From Smittia aterrima (Eukaryota; Arthropoda; Insecta; Diptera; Chironomidae): a stretch of DNA of 64,000 nt. A program made the position numbers and the translations under genes. Below the pieces are notes generated by a model. It was not told the DNA's origin. It did no database searches and worked only from the letters and a program-made list of their open reading frames with translations. How positions within the stretch are numbered: position 1 is the stretch's first letter; every line of letters starts with the position of its first letter. The stretch is from the NCBI GenBank assembly GCA_033063855.1, contig CP093830.1:9672854-9736853 (forward strand). The letters run 5' to 3'. Positions 37,701-52,700 of the stretch are shown in pieces.

Positions 37701-40700
37701 TCAATAAAACGAACGATCAAAGTTGGATAATTCTCTTCACTTTATTAACTTCATTAGCGCTCGACGGATTTTCCATTACAAAAATATCATGAAGCTGCCT
37801 CATTAAGCCGCTGCGTAAAGTGAATTTTTAATCGCCAACCGAGCGTTCCAATGCGCCGCTTTTCATTAATTATTCATCGCAAACTTTATAGAATTCTGAG
37901 CTAGGGAATTTGAGTTTAATTTCTCTCCGTTACGTTTCGCTCTCGATGGAGTTAGTTTTATATGTAACGGCCATGAGAAAAAATTATCTCAGCGTGATCG
38001 GCCCGAATGATCGTCGAGCGGAGCTTTTCAACTGTTTCAGCGACAGTGTCAAGTCTTAAATTTCATTCTCGCACTTGAAATTTAAGTCGGGCATGTTTTC
38101 TTTCCGGAGAACTCGCAGCCTTTCGCGAGAATTCAATTGGCGTGCCCTGAATGATCTCTTGACTTCTGGGACAGATATCGCGATTGCATGGCGCGCCAAC
38201 CTTAAATTATGAATTGTTTGACCTTCGTTATTGAAATAACCTCTCGCCATGTCATTGTTCGTCTTCCAACACCTCGCGGAAAGACAGCTGAAGCACGAAT
38301 TAACAGACTCATGGCACAAATCCAAGCAAATTCTCACATTGCAAGTTTGTTTTCAGTCTAGAAAACTAAGTGAAACATTTGCTCGAGAATCCACGTTTAA
38401 TAAAAATCATTTGGCGCTGAAATCGAGTTAGACGTGACCAGCGGAAGGAACTTGGCAATTACTGGCTCATTAGCCGACAGTTCTGTTGAAAGCTATCGAC
38501 AAAACGCTACAGGAATTCTTCAGAAAATCATTCGTTTGATGTTGTCTTTCCGCGAGTTAATGATGCAATCGTCATTTTCGCAAAATTTCAAAGATTTAAC
38601 TGTACATCGCGACAAGAATCAGTTGCGGTTCGTTTGGTTAATTAATTCATCTGCTTCTCTATTCTGCGCTGCTCGTTTCCTAAATTAGAATTCGTTAATG
38701 TGCGTCTCGGATTTTTCCTGCTTTGGACTTTTCCAAAAACGAGAACCAAAAATAGTTAAGTACGCCCGCGAGATCCTAAAGAGATTATCGTAAACAATTT
38801 AACGTCTTCAAGATTGAAAAGATCTCAATTAACTGGGACACGCGAAATCAATTTCGATTTGTTCTCACTCGCGTCATTTCGACTTGAAAGTTACGAATCT
38901 TTGTTGTTCTCTCATAATAATTTACGATCATCGGGCGTCGCGTAAAAATAGAATTTTATTTTCCTCATTTTATGTCTACGGGATTTCCTCTCGCGCTTTT
39001 TTTTTCGCGGCGCTCAAGTGAAGCGTAAAAGTCGCGGTTTTAAATCTTACAATACAAGAAATGACTCATCGGCCATGTGATGGTTCTTAATTAATTGAAT
39101 GACACTGGGCGAGCGACACATGAAAAGAAACACATCGCGAGCATTAGATAAACACCGAATTGGCAATTAAAACGATTCGTAGGCGGTTTCCCGAGCAAAT
39201 TAATTAACAAACGCTTTCCTTGATGCTCGAGAAGTAAGAATCCAGAAATACTTAATCTCGCGATGTTAATGATGATGTGGTGTATGCATCAAGTGGATGC
39301 GGCTAATGAAATCATTCGTCTAATGAAAATAAATTATCGGCTAAGCATTCAAAACTCTCGTGAAGTTGCAGTAAAAATAAACTGACGAGGAAGAATTTAT
39401 TATGCTTTCGAAAAAATTGTTTAGAACGAACGCTTCGTTTATCACTCAACAAGCGACAAAGTCTTCGCATCGACTGCTGCAAATTGTTTATTTATAAACA
39501 AGTTCAACTTATGCAATGATTGAGAAGACATCATCATAAGGGGTTCATTAACCTCGCTGCAATTTCGTGAAATATTGCTGAGTGTCAACGTTAATCCAAC
39601 GCTCGCTGTGATCTCCTTTCATTTGCAGTCAACGAGACGTTGTTTCTTCTGCAAACTTATTTATGTGGAAATTATTCACGCTCGAAGCTTGTCTCATTGC
39701 ACAAAGACTCCTTTCATTTTAAGAGAGTAATTGAGACTGACTGCGGTGATGTTTGCGGGAAGACGGAAGAGTCGCATTCAATATTTACTCTGGCGAGAAA
39801 ATCCACTTCGTCTCTTTTAATGATAAAATCTCGCACTGTTTGCGACATTATGCTAATGGAATGTTTCAGCGAATGAAGACGTAAGTGAAGCGAGGGATTA
39901 AAAAGGTGAAAAATTGCTGTTCTTGAATTTTGTTTCCCTCTTGTCTCTTGTTCGTTGACATCAAGAAGAAACTTCCTCTCATCCTTTTCAAGATTGAGTT
40001 TCATTATCTTGTTTGCTTTTATTTTCGGGTGAGTCATCAACCAAAATGAGAGTGGAAAGAAAGTGCATCAAATATTTAAGGGCAAGGAAAACTTTTTGAT
40101 TAAAAATACGCGTTCATGTGTAAGTTGGTTTGGTGAGGGAAGAAGTTGCCTTGACTTGGATTAGGGATGACACGTTTCTTCGAAATTGTTTCCTGATTTA
40201 CCTTGTTTTCTTTATAAATTTAGTGAACTGCAGTTTTTCGACCCTCGAACTAAAGAAAGAAACTTCTGGTGCTCTTCAATCTCGCACTACTCACCCTACT
40301 CGACACAAACTTTACCTTCCGTTCTTCTTCGCCCCCAAAAGAAAACACATTAAACTTTTATTTTTGTTTCCCGTACGTGATACCAAGTTCATCATCAATC
40401 TAAATTAAGCCAAATGAAAAACTATTGTGCGTCGTTTGGGAATGATGCGAAGATTAATTTCAATTTCAAGTCGGAGATAAATTTTTAATGTCAAAACTTT
40501 ATTCGAGACAGCGAATCAATGTTTTCTCTTTCAATTGATCTAAAACAAATGTTGACAATTCTTCGTGATGAGAATCTCTTGAGTTCTCGCTCAAATGATC
40601 TACTAAGTGCTTCACTTGAACGTCAAAAATGTCTCAGCTTTAAGTTTAGGATCGCAAAGTCTTTCTTTAAGTTGACACAAAATGTCTTAAGTGGCTTGAG

Positions 40701-43700
40701 AACATCTTGATCTGAATTGAGTGAAGTTTCCACGTCATAAAGTGGAAAATTAGAAAACAATTTTACTCGCTCTACAAACTCGTCAAACTCCTCGCGTTGA
40801 CACTGAAGATAGCATCTCGCCTTTTCCAAAGAGAAGAGCAAGCGACGGAGAGATTGACGGATCTCTGATGATGTTCCTTTTATTTTTATCATGCAACCCG
40901 ACAATTTCACTTGAAAATGATTGGAAAAGGGGAAAACTGAACGACATGAAAGAGAATTATGAGACATAGACACAGATGAACTCGATGCGTGTTTATTTAT
41001 GATGAAGATGCGGGCTGACGCAGCAGCATGTGTTTGCTTGTTGGGGAGTTTGACTGAAGCGTCACGCAACTTTCTTAGAGTTCTTTCATCAAAATCTTTC
41101 ATTTCCAGTGCAAACATCGAAGCATCTTCCATAATCCAATGAACTCGCTAACTTTTACTTTTACTGCCATTTGATCAACAGTAGACCGTAAACAATCTCT
41201 TCGTTCGGCTTTAATGTCTTAACATGTGACAATTTCCTTTTTTATGAGAAGGCGGACTAAAGCTTTGAGGAAACAAGTTTAACTCAATATGAAGTCAATT
41301 AATTTATTTAGTCAGCCTCTGTTTACGCGACTTTAAATCGCAGCATTACCAACAACAGAACTGGAAGTTTATTTTTAATCTTAATGTTTCTCAAAAGAAA
41401 ATGTTTTGATCGTCGCGGAGCATGGAAGTCATTTTTCATTGAAAATTTACAGCTGGAAACTTTTTTTTTGTCTCGTCATTGCCACAGAAAGATGATCTGA
41501 CGTCTCATTTTTTGTTCTCTTCAACAAATTAATTTAAGTAAAACATTTGTTGGCTGCCGCGAGAAAAATGTGAAAATCTCGAGTTTGCGGCGAGAGATCA
41601 CAAACAAATGTTTTCAACAAACATTCCAACTACTTAATTGTTCAAGTCCAGTTTCTTTCTCGGGGCAGAAGCTTCGCGTGTTTGTTTATTCCTTCTCTGA
41701 TTTCGCGATGATTACTCCACTCGAGACGCTACTGAGAATGCCGATGATTGAGAACAAATTATTTGACCTTTGACGGTCAACTCGAAAGACGAACGACCAA
41801 TTAATCAATTTCTCCTCAAAGAATTGATTCGTTTGTCATAAATTCAGTTCACAAACAATCGAAAAAATATTTTGCGGTTAGTAAGTGAATAATGTTTGAG
41901 TGATCTCTTTGCGGGCCGATTGACGATGAAATCATTCGTGCCGCAAATTGCGTAACGGAGACGAAAGCAAAGAACAACAGCGGATAAGGCAAAAAGCCGG
42001 GAAGTCATTCGATTGGAATTTCATTCAAGAATTCTTCTGACGTTGCGGCTTCAAGTTGTGCATGGATTTCGCAGTAAAAACACGTCGCTTGTCAAGACGA
42101 ATCGATGGAGCGAGTGTGTGAGAGAGAGAGATGTTCGCAATCGCTTTGGATACGCGCCGACGATTCCAATTTCATTCTCTTCTTGATTATGTAACTCGAT
42201 GAGTTTTAAGCTCAATCACTTTTATTTTTTTGATGTAATTTAACTTAAACTACAACAGCAATCGCTTCACTAACTTAAACTCCTTCCCGGAAAGCCAAAT
42301 ACACTTCAATGGCCTCACTGATATCGCTTGCATGTGAAGCTCCTGAATATTTAACGAAATTTTAATGTTGCTTTGCACATTCCCTTGAAACTTTCAGCTG
42401 GCAAAAAAACTGAATTTGCGCTTTCGCAGTTTCAGTTTTTGTTCGCGCTCGAACAGCTTAGTGATTATCAACAAGTGAACGCTTCGATGAGCTTGTAAAA
42501 ATTTATTCATTCGCATTACTTTAGCGATTTTTATGATTGAAAGGCAAATGAAACTATTTCATTTGTTTTTCGCTGAAAGACAAAAAATAATTTCGCGAAT
42601 CGTTCATCATCGCCGTTTGGATCTGAGAAAATAAAATTGTTGAATGTGGTCAGTGATTGATCACAAGAATCGTTTGATATTCAAGAACATTTTTTTGTGT
42701 GGTTTCTCTTAGGAAAAATAATCGAATCGTCAATCAGAAAGTTTAGAGAAAATGAAATTCAATCGAAAGTTAGATCAATCAATCGATTAAAGAAAAAGCA
42801 GAAAGTGAATCTTAAAATGAAAAAATCATAATTGCTGATTAACTTCGAGTGAAAACGAGTGAAAACTAAACAGCAAAATGAATTGTATGTCAGTGCAGCA
42901 GGAGAAGAAGAGCTATCAGCAACGCAATCAGGCTTATCAGCCCAACAGCAACACAACATCGCGTGCTGGTCTCCGCTCATGCTTGCGCGGTGAAATCGAA
43001 GACACGGAATGTAAGTTTGCTGAAGAAATATTCAGATTTAAGTTGTCGTTGATCGCAATTGCAACGAAATGCAACCTGACACCAACGTCGAAGAGTTTCG
43101 TAACCTACAACTCACGGCGAGAGAAGGAAATGCAAACATGTGCAATGTCTGATCACTTGACAGGAAATTCCTCATCGACAACCACGACAATCGAGAAGCC
43201 GTTTTAAGTGAATCAATTTAGTTTAATTGAGTTGAGAGTGCTTCGTACTAAGTTCGTCAACTTCATCATCTTTTGGTGATTGTCTAAGAAATTGTATTTG
43301 ACAATGATTGAACAAACAACAAAGCGAACTCAGAATAAACTTTCTTAGTCTTCTCGTGCGTTTGAATTGATGACGAGAACCCGCTAAAGAGCATAATTGC
43401 TATGTGAATGTGTCAACAGCTGCTCAAATTGCTGGTTGTACCGGTTGATGGTTTGCGAGTGTGGAATGATAATTAGTTGCGATGCGTGCTCATTCGTCAA
43501 CTGCGAGACTTTTGATTCTTGAATTCATGTTTTGAAAAACATTTTATAAACATTTCAACTTTTTTTTCCGCTCGTCAATGTTAATTGTCGCTTCGTAATT
43601 AGTTTGTTCGAATGTCACGCGTTTTTAGAAATCTGGAAGACAATAGAAGCTCAACAATGTTAGTTGATGCTAACAGCGCTTCGAACACAATGAGTGAGTG

Positions 43701-46700
43701 TCGCCCCACAATGATGAAAGCTGCCTCAACACATTACGAACTGATGCAACTCGAAAGAAACAATTTTGTTCCATAAAATTTAAAGAAGCCACCCACAACG
43801 ATTTTAAAAACAAATTAACTGAAAAGAATTCCTTTCAAAGAGTGTATGTCAATGAAACCAGTTTTTTAAAAGTTTCCTTTTGTTCCAAACGTTCATTTGT
43901 TTTGGTTTGCACCCCACGAAATGAACTCGAGTTGTAATTTGTTATTAATATCGACGATTAGATCATCTTTCTAGACTTCATTTGTGTCGGTGCACTCAAC
44001 TTAGACTTCTGATTTCAATTTGAACGTTCTCCTGAGTCATCGTTGTAAATTGCATCGCCGGAGAGTTGCACGATAATTTGTTAAGGGCTAAAGTGGACGC
44101 ATAGCCAGTCGAATCATAAATCTTCATCTCGTTCCCATCATTTGAGAACAAAGACGTGCACACATTTCCCTCGTCTCGAGTAGTTTATGAATCATAGGAA
44201 TAAACGAAATGATTCTCCCGGAAACAATGAAGCGAATTTAAATTGAGATCACGATGATTGCAAAAAGAAACTTTTTTCATAAACGAAAACTGCCGTTGAA
44301 CTGAAAACTTTGTTTGGATTAAGTTTCGTTGTGCCGATAATTCTTAGGCGTGGCGTTGACATTCGTCCAATTAATCCCAATTAATCATAAGCGAATCGTT
44401 TACGTTCGACCTCATAGTCGACATCGGGATACTTGAGCGGATATTTATTTGCGTTGAGTTCGAGCGTCCATAAAACTGCCCCCGATCAAAAGAAATCTGC
44501 TTACACAAAAATATAAAAATAGAATTATCTAAGATGCTTTTGAAAGACGATCGAGGAAGCATTTGAAACGAACTTCTCACGTCTATCGAGCAAAACATCT
44601 TGCGCAATGATAAATTGCTGATGTAAGAACAAAGGCGACAAGTAGAAATGTTTAATTGTTTGAGAAGTGGTGTGAACAGTCGAGACTCAAGTTGTTTGGA
44701 GAAACGATTTAATAACGACGACCATCCGACCTTGGGAAGGTTGAGAAGCTCAAACCAAAAATATGTTAATGAGATTTGAATGATTTCGTGTGACACAAAC
44801 TCGCCGGTGAACTCGACAAGGTTTCCTTAAATTTAATATTCGAACCATGGCATTTCTTATTCGTTTTAATTAAATTGATATTTATTGATTTCTATTTCTT
44901 TCTCCTTCTAGGTGAGTCTTCCTTTTCCAACAAGTCGAAAACTCTTCCACGAGGCATTCATATTGATGAAACTGAAGGTAAAATTAATTGTTTCGCAATT
45001 GATTAAGATTAATTGACAACAAAGGAAACCTATTATATTAGCGTCATTCAATCAAGTCGTGTCAAAGATCTCTGAAGCGTGTGTTGTAGAAAAAAATTAT
45101 AAAATTATCGCGATATGTAAATATTTTAATTTTCTGAAATGATATCGAAGCTCTTCAATTCCAAAAAAATCGAAACTTTTGAAAGGTTTTGAAACACTCA
45201 GACGATTCATGTTGCGCAACATTCTCGCGACATTAATTTCATGCTGCGCAACATAAAAAATCTCTCGTGCAATTTCAAATTTCTCGCCCATCAATTTTTT
45301 CAATCAAACCATCTCGAGAATCATTGCGTGCAGTAATCGAACGGCAAAACACCTGTAGATGTAGATTCAATCAAATTCATATTGCAATCAATTTACTATC
45401 AATTTATATGATTCACAGTTGCTCGATTAATATTTCCATCGCAATGAGCATTCAATTTTATGCATTCAACATTTTTCGAGTTCCTGGAGCGCAAATTGAA
45501 AAGAGGCAAAACGGAAAAGTTCGCTTGAAAGGCGTTGAACGACGTGAATAGAAACAAATTGAGTGTATGTAGAAGACGAAGAAAGAAACGGACAGGAAAT
45601 GCTATTGGAGTTGATTGTTTATGTGCCCGACTGAAATTTGTGTGTTTATTTACATCTCAATGAGTTCTGGCATAGAAATGTGACTTTAAACAACGTTCGA
45701 TAGCAATCGATTAGAAAGACCGCACGTGGGGAATATTTTCTGATTCCTAATCAGAGAACGGAATCGGCCTGAGGCGAACAAAGGAAAACCTTGAATTTTA
45801 TGCCCACATAACTAAGTCGTTCCCTTCTTTACTGATAATGTTTCAAAAAAGAAACGAAAAAACATAATTTTGGAAGAGAAGAATGTTCTAACGCCACGCC
45901 GGCGAACAAAAGAGAACTGAAACGCCCTCATCTAAGTCTCGCTCATGCTGATAACAAACCGATGTTTGAGTTGAAATATTTTTTCGAGTGGCGAAATAAT
46001 TCAATGTCTCATTTCAAGGGCTGCGAATTGGATTCCTTTTAGCATCGTTGAAATCTTATAAAAGTCTCGCTGGAAAGCCTCCGATGACACGAAGGTGACA
46101 TTGTGTTTCTGATGGAAAAGAAACTCAAACCCGACAATCTTAAATATTTTTTCTTCGTCATGACTTCGCAATTTCACACAACGCTCTTCGATTTAATGTG
46201 ATTAATGGTTTCGTTGTCGGTGAAATTTGATTAAATAATTAGCAATTGTGTGTTTAGTGAGTAGCAAACCCTCCTGAGAAAGCGAAATGTCAATAGAACC
46301 GTTAATTCAATTATCATCTTAGCTTGGAAGATTCTGAGAAAGATTCTGGACGAAGAATTGATGAATGTGAAAGAAATGAGACAAAATTGATGATGACACA
46401 GAAAAAAGTTCTCGTGACGGAAGCCGGAAGTTAAATTGATCATGGAATTGAATTTTTCTTTGACATTCGAAAATTCTTTGAATTCTCACATCGAGATCTC
46501 TTTTTAAATGGATTCTCTACGATCGAGTGTAATCGAGAACTCTAGAAAACCATTTCCGTTTGATGCTTTAAATAGTTTCACCTTTTCTCAAATGTTCCCA
46601 AGAACTCGATTAAATTGAAAGTCTTGTTAATTAGAAAACCAGCAGCAAATGTCTTGTCATTGAATGTGTTGAGAAAATTATTCAAATTCCATTATCTCGA

Positions 46701-49700
46701 GACGCTTGGAGTTTAGCTTGAGGTTGACGGCGTTAGAAACCGGAATCGAAGTAAACAAAGCAGTGAAACTTGAGCCCTTTTTTACTTAAATCCGAGGAGA
46801 AAATAATTTTTCTGTAATCACCTCTGAAGGGAAAACAGGAATAACTCATAAAGCAGCACCCGATTTGAATTACAAACTGAAACTTTTAATTTATATTCTC
46901 AATGTTCTTTGGGTTGGAACAAGAAGTCGAAACGGATAAAAAGAAATGTAAGGAACAGATGTAAGACAGGTGGAAAGGCAACCGCAAACTGCAACAGAAA
47001 CGTTTTCCTTTGTTTTCGGCTGCGAACAAATTTATATTTTCTATCTTGCAAAAGGTTGATTCATTGTCAGTGTGCCCGCAGGCTTTGGTTTTGGGCAGAA
47101 GTAAAACGATTGTGGTTAGTCTCTTGTCTCCTTCGAGAATCAATAAAATTTGTGCAGATTTTAATGACATTGAGGTGAAGATTGTGTTATCCAGATGACT
47201 CACGTCTCGTAATTCAAGACGACGAAGCTTCCCCATGTGTGCATCACTCGATGCTCCGAGCAATGACGTATTCGTCAATGCAGATGCTTTCGCAATCCTA
47301 AGAACAAAAATTTCCATAAGAAATGAGAGCGACTGTCCAAGGAGAAAGGATTTTCTCTAATAAACAAGGATGATGGAAACGAAACGAGTTTTCAAAGCAT
47401 GAGAATCGTTTCATCTTTCAGTTTCCTCCTTTTTTTAATCACACATTTTATAACGCGTGAAAAATTGTTAAATGGAAAGAAACGAAATCGGACTCATCGT
47501 AAGTTCTTTTCTAATCCTTTTTCATTCTTCTTCCTTGTCGAGAGTCTATGAAAGCGAAAGTTTCAATTGCAAGGCAACTTTGTAGCAAACGAGTTTCAGA
47601 TGCAACGTATCCAATTACAATCGTTGGAAACAATCGCGAGGACGATTTCCCTTGCAATTGCGAGAGAGAGGGGAACTTCCAATAAATCAATTATTGGCGA
47701 TGATGATTTAATAGCGAAATAACAATAATTTCGCGTTGACAACAAAAATATAAACTGCGGGAAGGCAAGAGAATTTATTTCCCCGAAGGGAACTAAGAGT
47801 TTGCTTTTGTAATTTCGAACTTTATGTTTTCACAAGTTTCTTCCTTGCGAGGAGATTTGGCAGCCTGAAGCAGGAAACAAAACTCGTCCAACAATTGAGA
47901 ATCCATGAACCGTAAAGACTTGCTTGTAATTCGAAGCGCACTGGACCCCTGCCGTCGAGATGCTCTGAAGCCATTTCACTGGAAACTGTTGTCATTTATC
48001 CACATTAGATGTTTGTAAAGGAAATTGGTAAAAAATGAAGAGACGACTCTTGAGAGTTCTTAAAGAAATGAACATCCTAATCAGCAAATTATGCAATTTC
48101 TCCGCTGCGGGACGCTTTCATCTCTCCTCACTCTCCTTGTGTCTGAACGAGGCGACAAAGAGGGGTCGTGAGATTTGTTCCGCTCCTTAAGAATCGTTTC
48201 GTTGTCGGTTTGGTGTGCAAAAAAAATCTTTTCCAATGGATCACAGTCTTCCTTTCATCCCGTTATGTTTGAACAGATTTATGGACGTCGGAAGGAAGCA
48301 GGAGAATGATTTTAATTATTTTTTTATTTGCCCGACTCTACCTGAGTTCCTTTCTACGTGATGTCGACGTCATAATAGGATTATTTGTGATATTTATTAC
48401 ACGAAGAGACGACGAAGACGGAAGAGAACTTTGTCCAAAAAGTTGTAATTAATAATTTATTATATACATTGCGCAATTCACAGTTGTGAGTTATGATTTA
48501 TGGAGATCACTTTCGAATATAAATGAGCCGGAGGATTGCAGACGTTCGAAGGAAAGAGAAGAAACATTTTGCTTTCTTTTGTTGCTGCTGCTGTAGCTCG
48601 CAATCTAATGAAGCTAAACTCTCCGTTCATGCTCAGTCATTAATTTATGCAAATCATCGTGAGGAAACTCAAGCGAGAGTGCGATGACAAACGAGATTCT
48701 GTTTAACGGCCGCGAAAGAAAAAGGTTTCGTGAATCAATTTGTTTTGTTTTCCCTTCGGTGTCTCGGTTGAGTAAAAGAAGGTTAAGAAGTTTCTGAGTG
48801 ATGCTTTCTGAAAAATAAACAAACGATTTAAATTTTAGAAACAGAGACGTTCATTCTTAAACGTTTGCCTGAATTTGCATGAATCAACATGCAACATGTT
48901 GGTTGACTCGATGAACATAAATCCGAACTAATACATCTTCGTCTTAGTCGCCGCTGCATCGCGAGACACGAGAAAACTTACGAGAAACGAGCCATGTGCC
49001 ATGTCGCATCACGACCACACTCACATCGCCACACAGAATAATTAAAGTAGAAAGAGAGAATTCAAGAAGGAAAAAAAGTTTTGTAAGTTTTAGTCTTGAA
49101 TTATTCATCGACGTGAACGGATGTCAGTGCTCGTTCAATTCTTAAGTTTAAAAAACGCTTAATTCGCTGATAAAAATCGTTGAAGTTTAATCGGGAAGTC
49201 GATCGCGTTTGTTGTGTTTCGAGAATTTCGTAAAATAAACCCGCGAACTTGTGTTCCTGAAAGTTCATTCTTTATGCATTTGTGAATCGCTTAATGATCG
49301 TGTGACTGTGTTGCTTAAACACACAGTGAGCTTCGAGTATAGAATAAGCGTGAAAAAAGGGTCAAGCTGCAATCATAAAGAGTCAGCGAGCAAATAAGCA
49401 GCAAGTGCAACCGATTTGTAACTAACGACAACAAAAGAAGTTAAATGACAACGGCCGACTCGCTAGTTAAATAATTTAATTTGAGTTAGTGCGACGCGAC
49501 ACAAAGCGCACAACAGATCGAAGCTATTTTCGCCTCACGATTCTCAACGTTAAAGTGCAACGACAAAAATTCCAATCGAGATTTTTCGTGAAGCAGAAAG
49601 GTTTTTGAAAGAGAATTCAAAGGCAAAACATAAGAAAAGCGAACCATAAGAAACTTGTGAATCCGGTTTTTAACATTCGCTGGTGTTGTGAGCCTCAGTT

Positions 49701-52700
49701 GTTTATTTATTTTCGAGCTCTTCTGATATTTCGTGGCTCAATTGTTTTGTAAAGTTTTGCCATTTGAATGGTAGAGTTGTTAAAAAAAATCCAATAACGA
49801 GCTGCGAGAAGCAAGAAATGATCAGAAGATCCATCGATCATTGAAAGATATTTTGGCAAACAAAACAAAAACAAATCAACGGTAATTTCCTATTTTCGCC
49901 GATTGTCTAAGACGAATCAACTCAGATTAGTTTGGTGTACACACAAGAAAGTGAGAATGGAAGTCGTCGTGTCGACTCATGAAAAACTCGCCGATGATTC
50001 ATCTTCGTTGCTCCTACGATTTTTTTCCAATGTCTTTCGCGGGAAAAAGATCGTTAAGATCGCGAATGAAATTTGGCGCGATGATTGCAGAAATCAAATG
50101 ACTCATAGGACTTAACTTACTCGATTCATGAATCTGACATCTTCGCAATTCTCCCAAGCACTTTAAACAATTCCCAAATGATTTTCTCCTAAAATAGACC
50201 AAAGCATCGACTCAAAGCGGCAACTTCTCAATTGCTGATGTCTTACAGACGTAAAACTTAATGCAATCGTTGAATGAAAGCGGCAAAGCTATAAATAAGG
50301 ATCATCTTTTGTTCGCATTGCAGCGCAGCCATCAATTGCAACTCAAACTCAAAAGTGCAATAAAATCTTTCAAGAAAACATAAATGTGGGGTCGTGAATG
50401 ATTTCTTTATGGAAATGCTTCGCTTGCTAAGGAAGCCATCTGCCAATTTGTAATAAAACAATTACCCGTTGAGTAAATGTCTGTGGCAGCAACAAAAAAA
50501 AACTAATAAAACTTCGAGGGCCCTGAGTCATGAAGGCGAAATGCATAATCAATTTTTTTGGGCCTCAACAAATATTTTTATGACTTTTTATATTCAAAAG
50601 GATCATGATGATGTTTTATGATTTAATTCCAAAAGGATCCAAAAGAAACTAAAGGGTTCGACAGTTCCCATGCTGGGCAGAAGTGCTTCCAGTCTCTTTC
50701 ACTAACAGATCTCGAGTGCCAATCATGACATTGATTCCATTCGCATCGACAACTCGATGAAAGGATTTATGTCGATGGGCTGTCTCAATGAGCCTTTTTC
50801 TTCTTTCTCGCTTATGCAAATGCCCTTGAGTTTGATGGATCATTATTAACAGTTGATTAACTACACGTAGAGAGTCATTTAGCATAACTAACAGACATCG
50901 ATCTTTATAACAAGGGTTGCATCGTTCGTGCGAAATGTCAGTTGAATCGAGTGAGATAAACGTCGTTGAACTGTTCGTTTGCTTTCTTTGCTTGTGTACA
51001 TCAAACTTCATGAGAAAAAAGTCGACTCGTTGATAAGCAGAACGCCCGCTTCTGATAACAAACATCAGATGTATGTGCGCTGCCTAATCTCTATTCCAAC
51101 AACGACTTTCAATTCATTCGTAACACAAAAAAAAACTGTTCACAGATAGCAAGTCGAATACACCTCGAGTTGAATGCAAAAGCGATAAGACGAAGCTGAT
51201 AATAAGGAATAGAGCGAGATGGCTTTAGTTATCCAGACGGCTGATCAAACATCGTTTGATGAATCAACGCGAAGACGATCAACGTTTTATGTTCCGTTGT
51301 CTACTGAAGACCTCACATCACGCGATACTGATCATGCTAATGATGTGAACGAACAAATTTACAATCCGAATTTGAGTGGATATTCATGTGATTGGAGTCT
51401 CAATGACTCGATTGACGCATCGGAAATGTTGGTTTCACGAGAGAGATCGCAGTTAAGCCATGACGACAGCAATCGTCTCAAGAGATACGGAATCGTATTA
51501 AATGGAAGTGTAAACATCGACGACAGTAACTTAGAAGTTCATGCGAATCACAGAAGAATTAAGTCGAAGAACGTCACGTCGTCGACGCCGATTAAAGAAA
51601 CGACGAAGTGCAAAACTGAGACAGAGACTGTAACGAGTCCAATTAAAGAGAAATCAAAGACGCTGCCGGCGAAAGAAATGCAAGTCGCTTCAACTTTCCC
51701 ACCTAAAAGCTTATTCATCCTCAAGTCAACGCCGAAAATTTCCTCGTCAATCAACTACTCGTCACTATCGGACACATCAACGTTGTTAATACAACAAGAA
51801 AGAAAGGCTGTCGCAACGCCAAAGAAATCATTGAGCTTCATCCGGCGTACACATTCGACAAAATTGTCACGTAACAATTCGCTTCTTAAATCGCTGACGT
51901 CGAAATGTGTCGAGCATTCTAATGAAAGTCTATCAGTGAACGTTTACGATTTATCGTCGGAGCGGCTTGCACTGTACCTGAAATCAGAGAACTGTGATGA
52001 TTTAGTAAAAGAACTTTTCTTCCGCGAGTCACTGGACACTTCGTCGTCTGATAGTTGCGGCAAGAATCGTCAGGAGCATGATGAAGATGACGCACTCTCT
52101 GGTAAGAAAAATCATTCAAGAACCTTTCTGACTGACACAACAGCTCTGCTGTTCAGCCTTCGGGGCCTAACTGAATATTAAGAGCTAATAGCCAGTGTTA
52201 ACGCGTTATTATAAATCGATAAGGAAACATAAAAATAAATTATTGGCTTCATTTTGATCCACATATGGTGAAAGCATTCCAATGATTTCGGTCGTGCCTG
52301 CAACGCATTTTTTTGTTTACATTTGGCTGATGTGAGAAACAGGTTTCTACGTCTTGCTCAATTTCCCTCGTCGGCCCGCTATGCTTAAATGTGTTTCCTT
52401 AATTAATTTCTAAATTATCATTTGGACAGAACGTTTCTCAAAACTTTCTGACTTGAAGATACGAGAACTTCCTAATCATCATCATCGTCGTCTCTTCTCG
52501 TTGCTAACTTAAAAATGTTTGTTTGAATTGAAATACGATCCGTTTCTCGCTGTGATACTCATCAATCTCTTGCCTTTGCCTTTCTCCTTCTTATTTGTTA
52601 TTTGTATTTGCCTCCATCATCGTGACGATCTAACAAAATATTGAGGAAGATGAGACTAAATTATGAAAGCAACACCCTCACAATTCCCACTGCTATCTTA

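Noticed and set aside
43621..43693. Reading the segment at 43628-43693 as an internal RasGAP exon after TTTTTAG
   Set aside because: The phase after exon 34749-34932 leads to a stop; only a first-exon role with ATG at 43657 remains possible.
44371..44796. 141-codon minus-strand open frame in a RasGAP intron
   Set aside because: Composition and lack of motifs look random; no splice or start evidence.
46886..47317. 143-codon minus-strand open frame
   Set aside because: Overlaps opposite-strand frames of similar length and shows no recognisable domain; most likely chance.
50649..51065. 138-codon minus-strand open frame before the long alternative RasGAP exon
   Set aside because: Lies in the presumed promoter and UTR region; no homology that I recognise.
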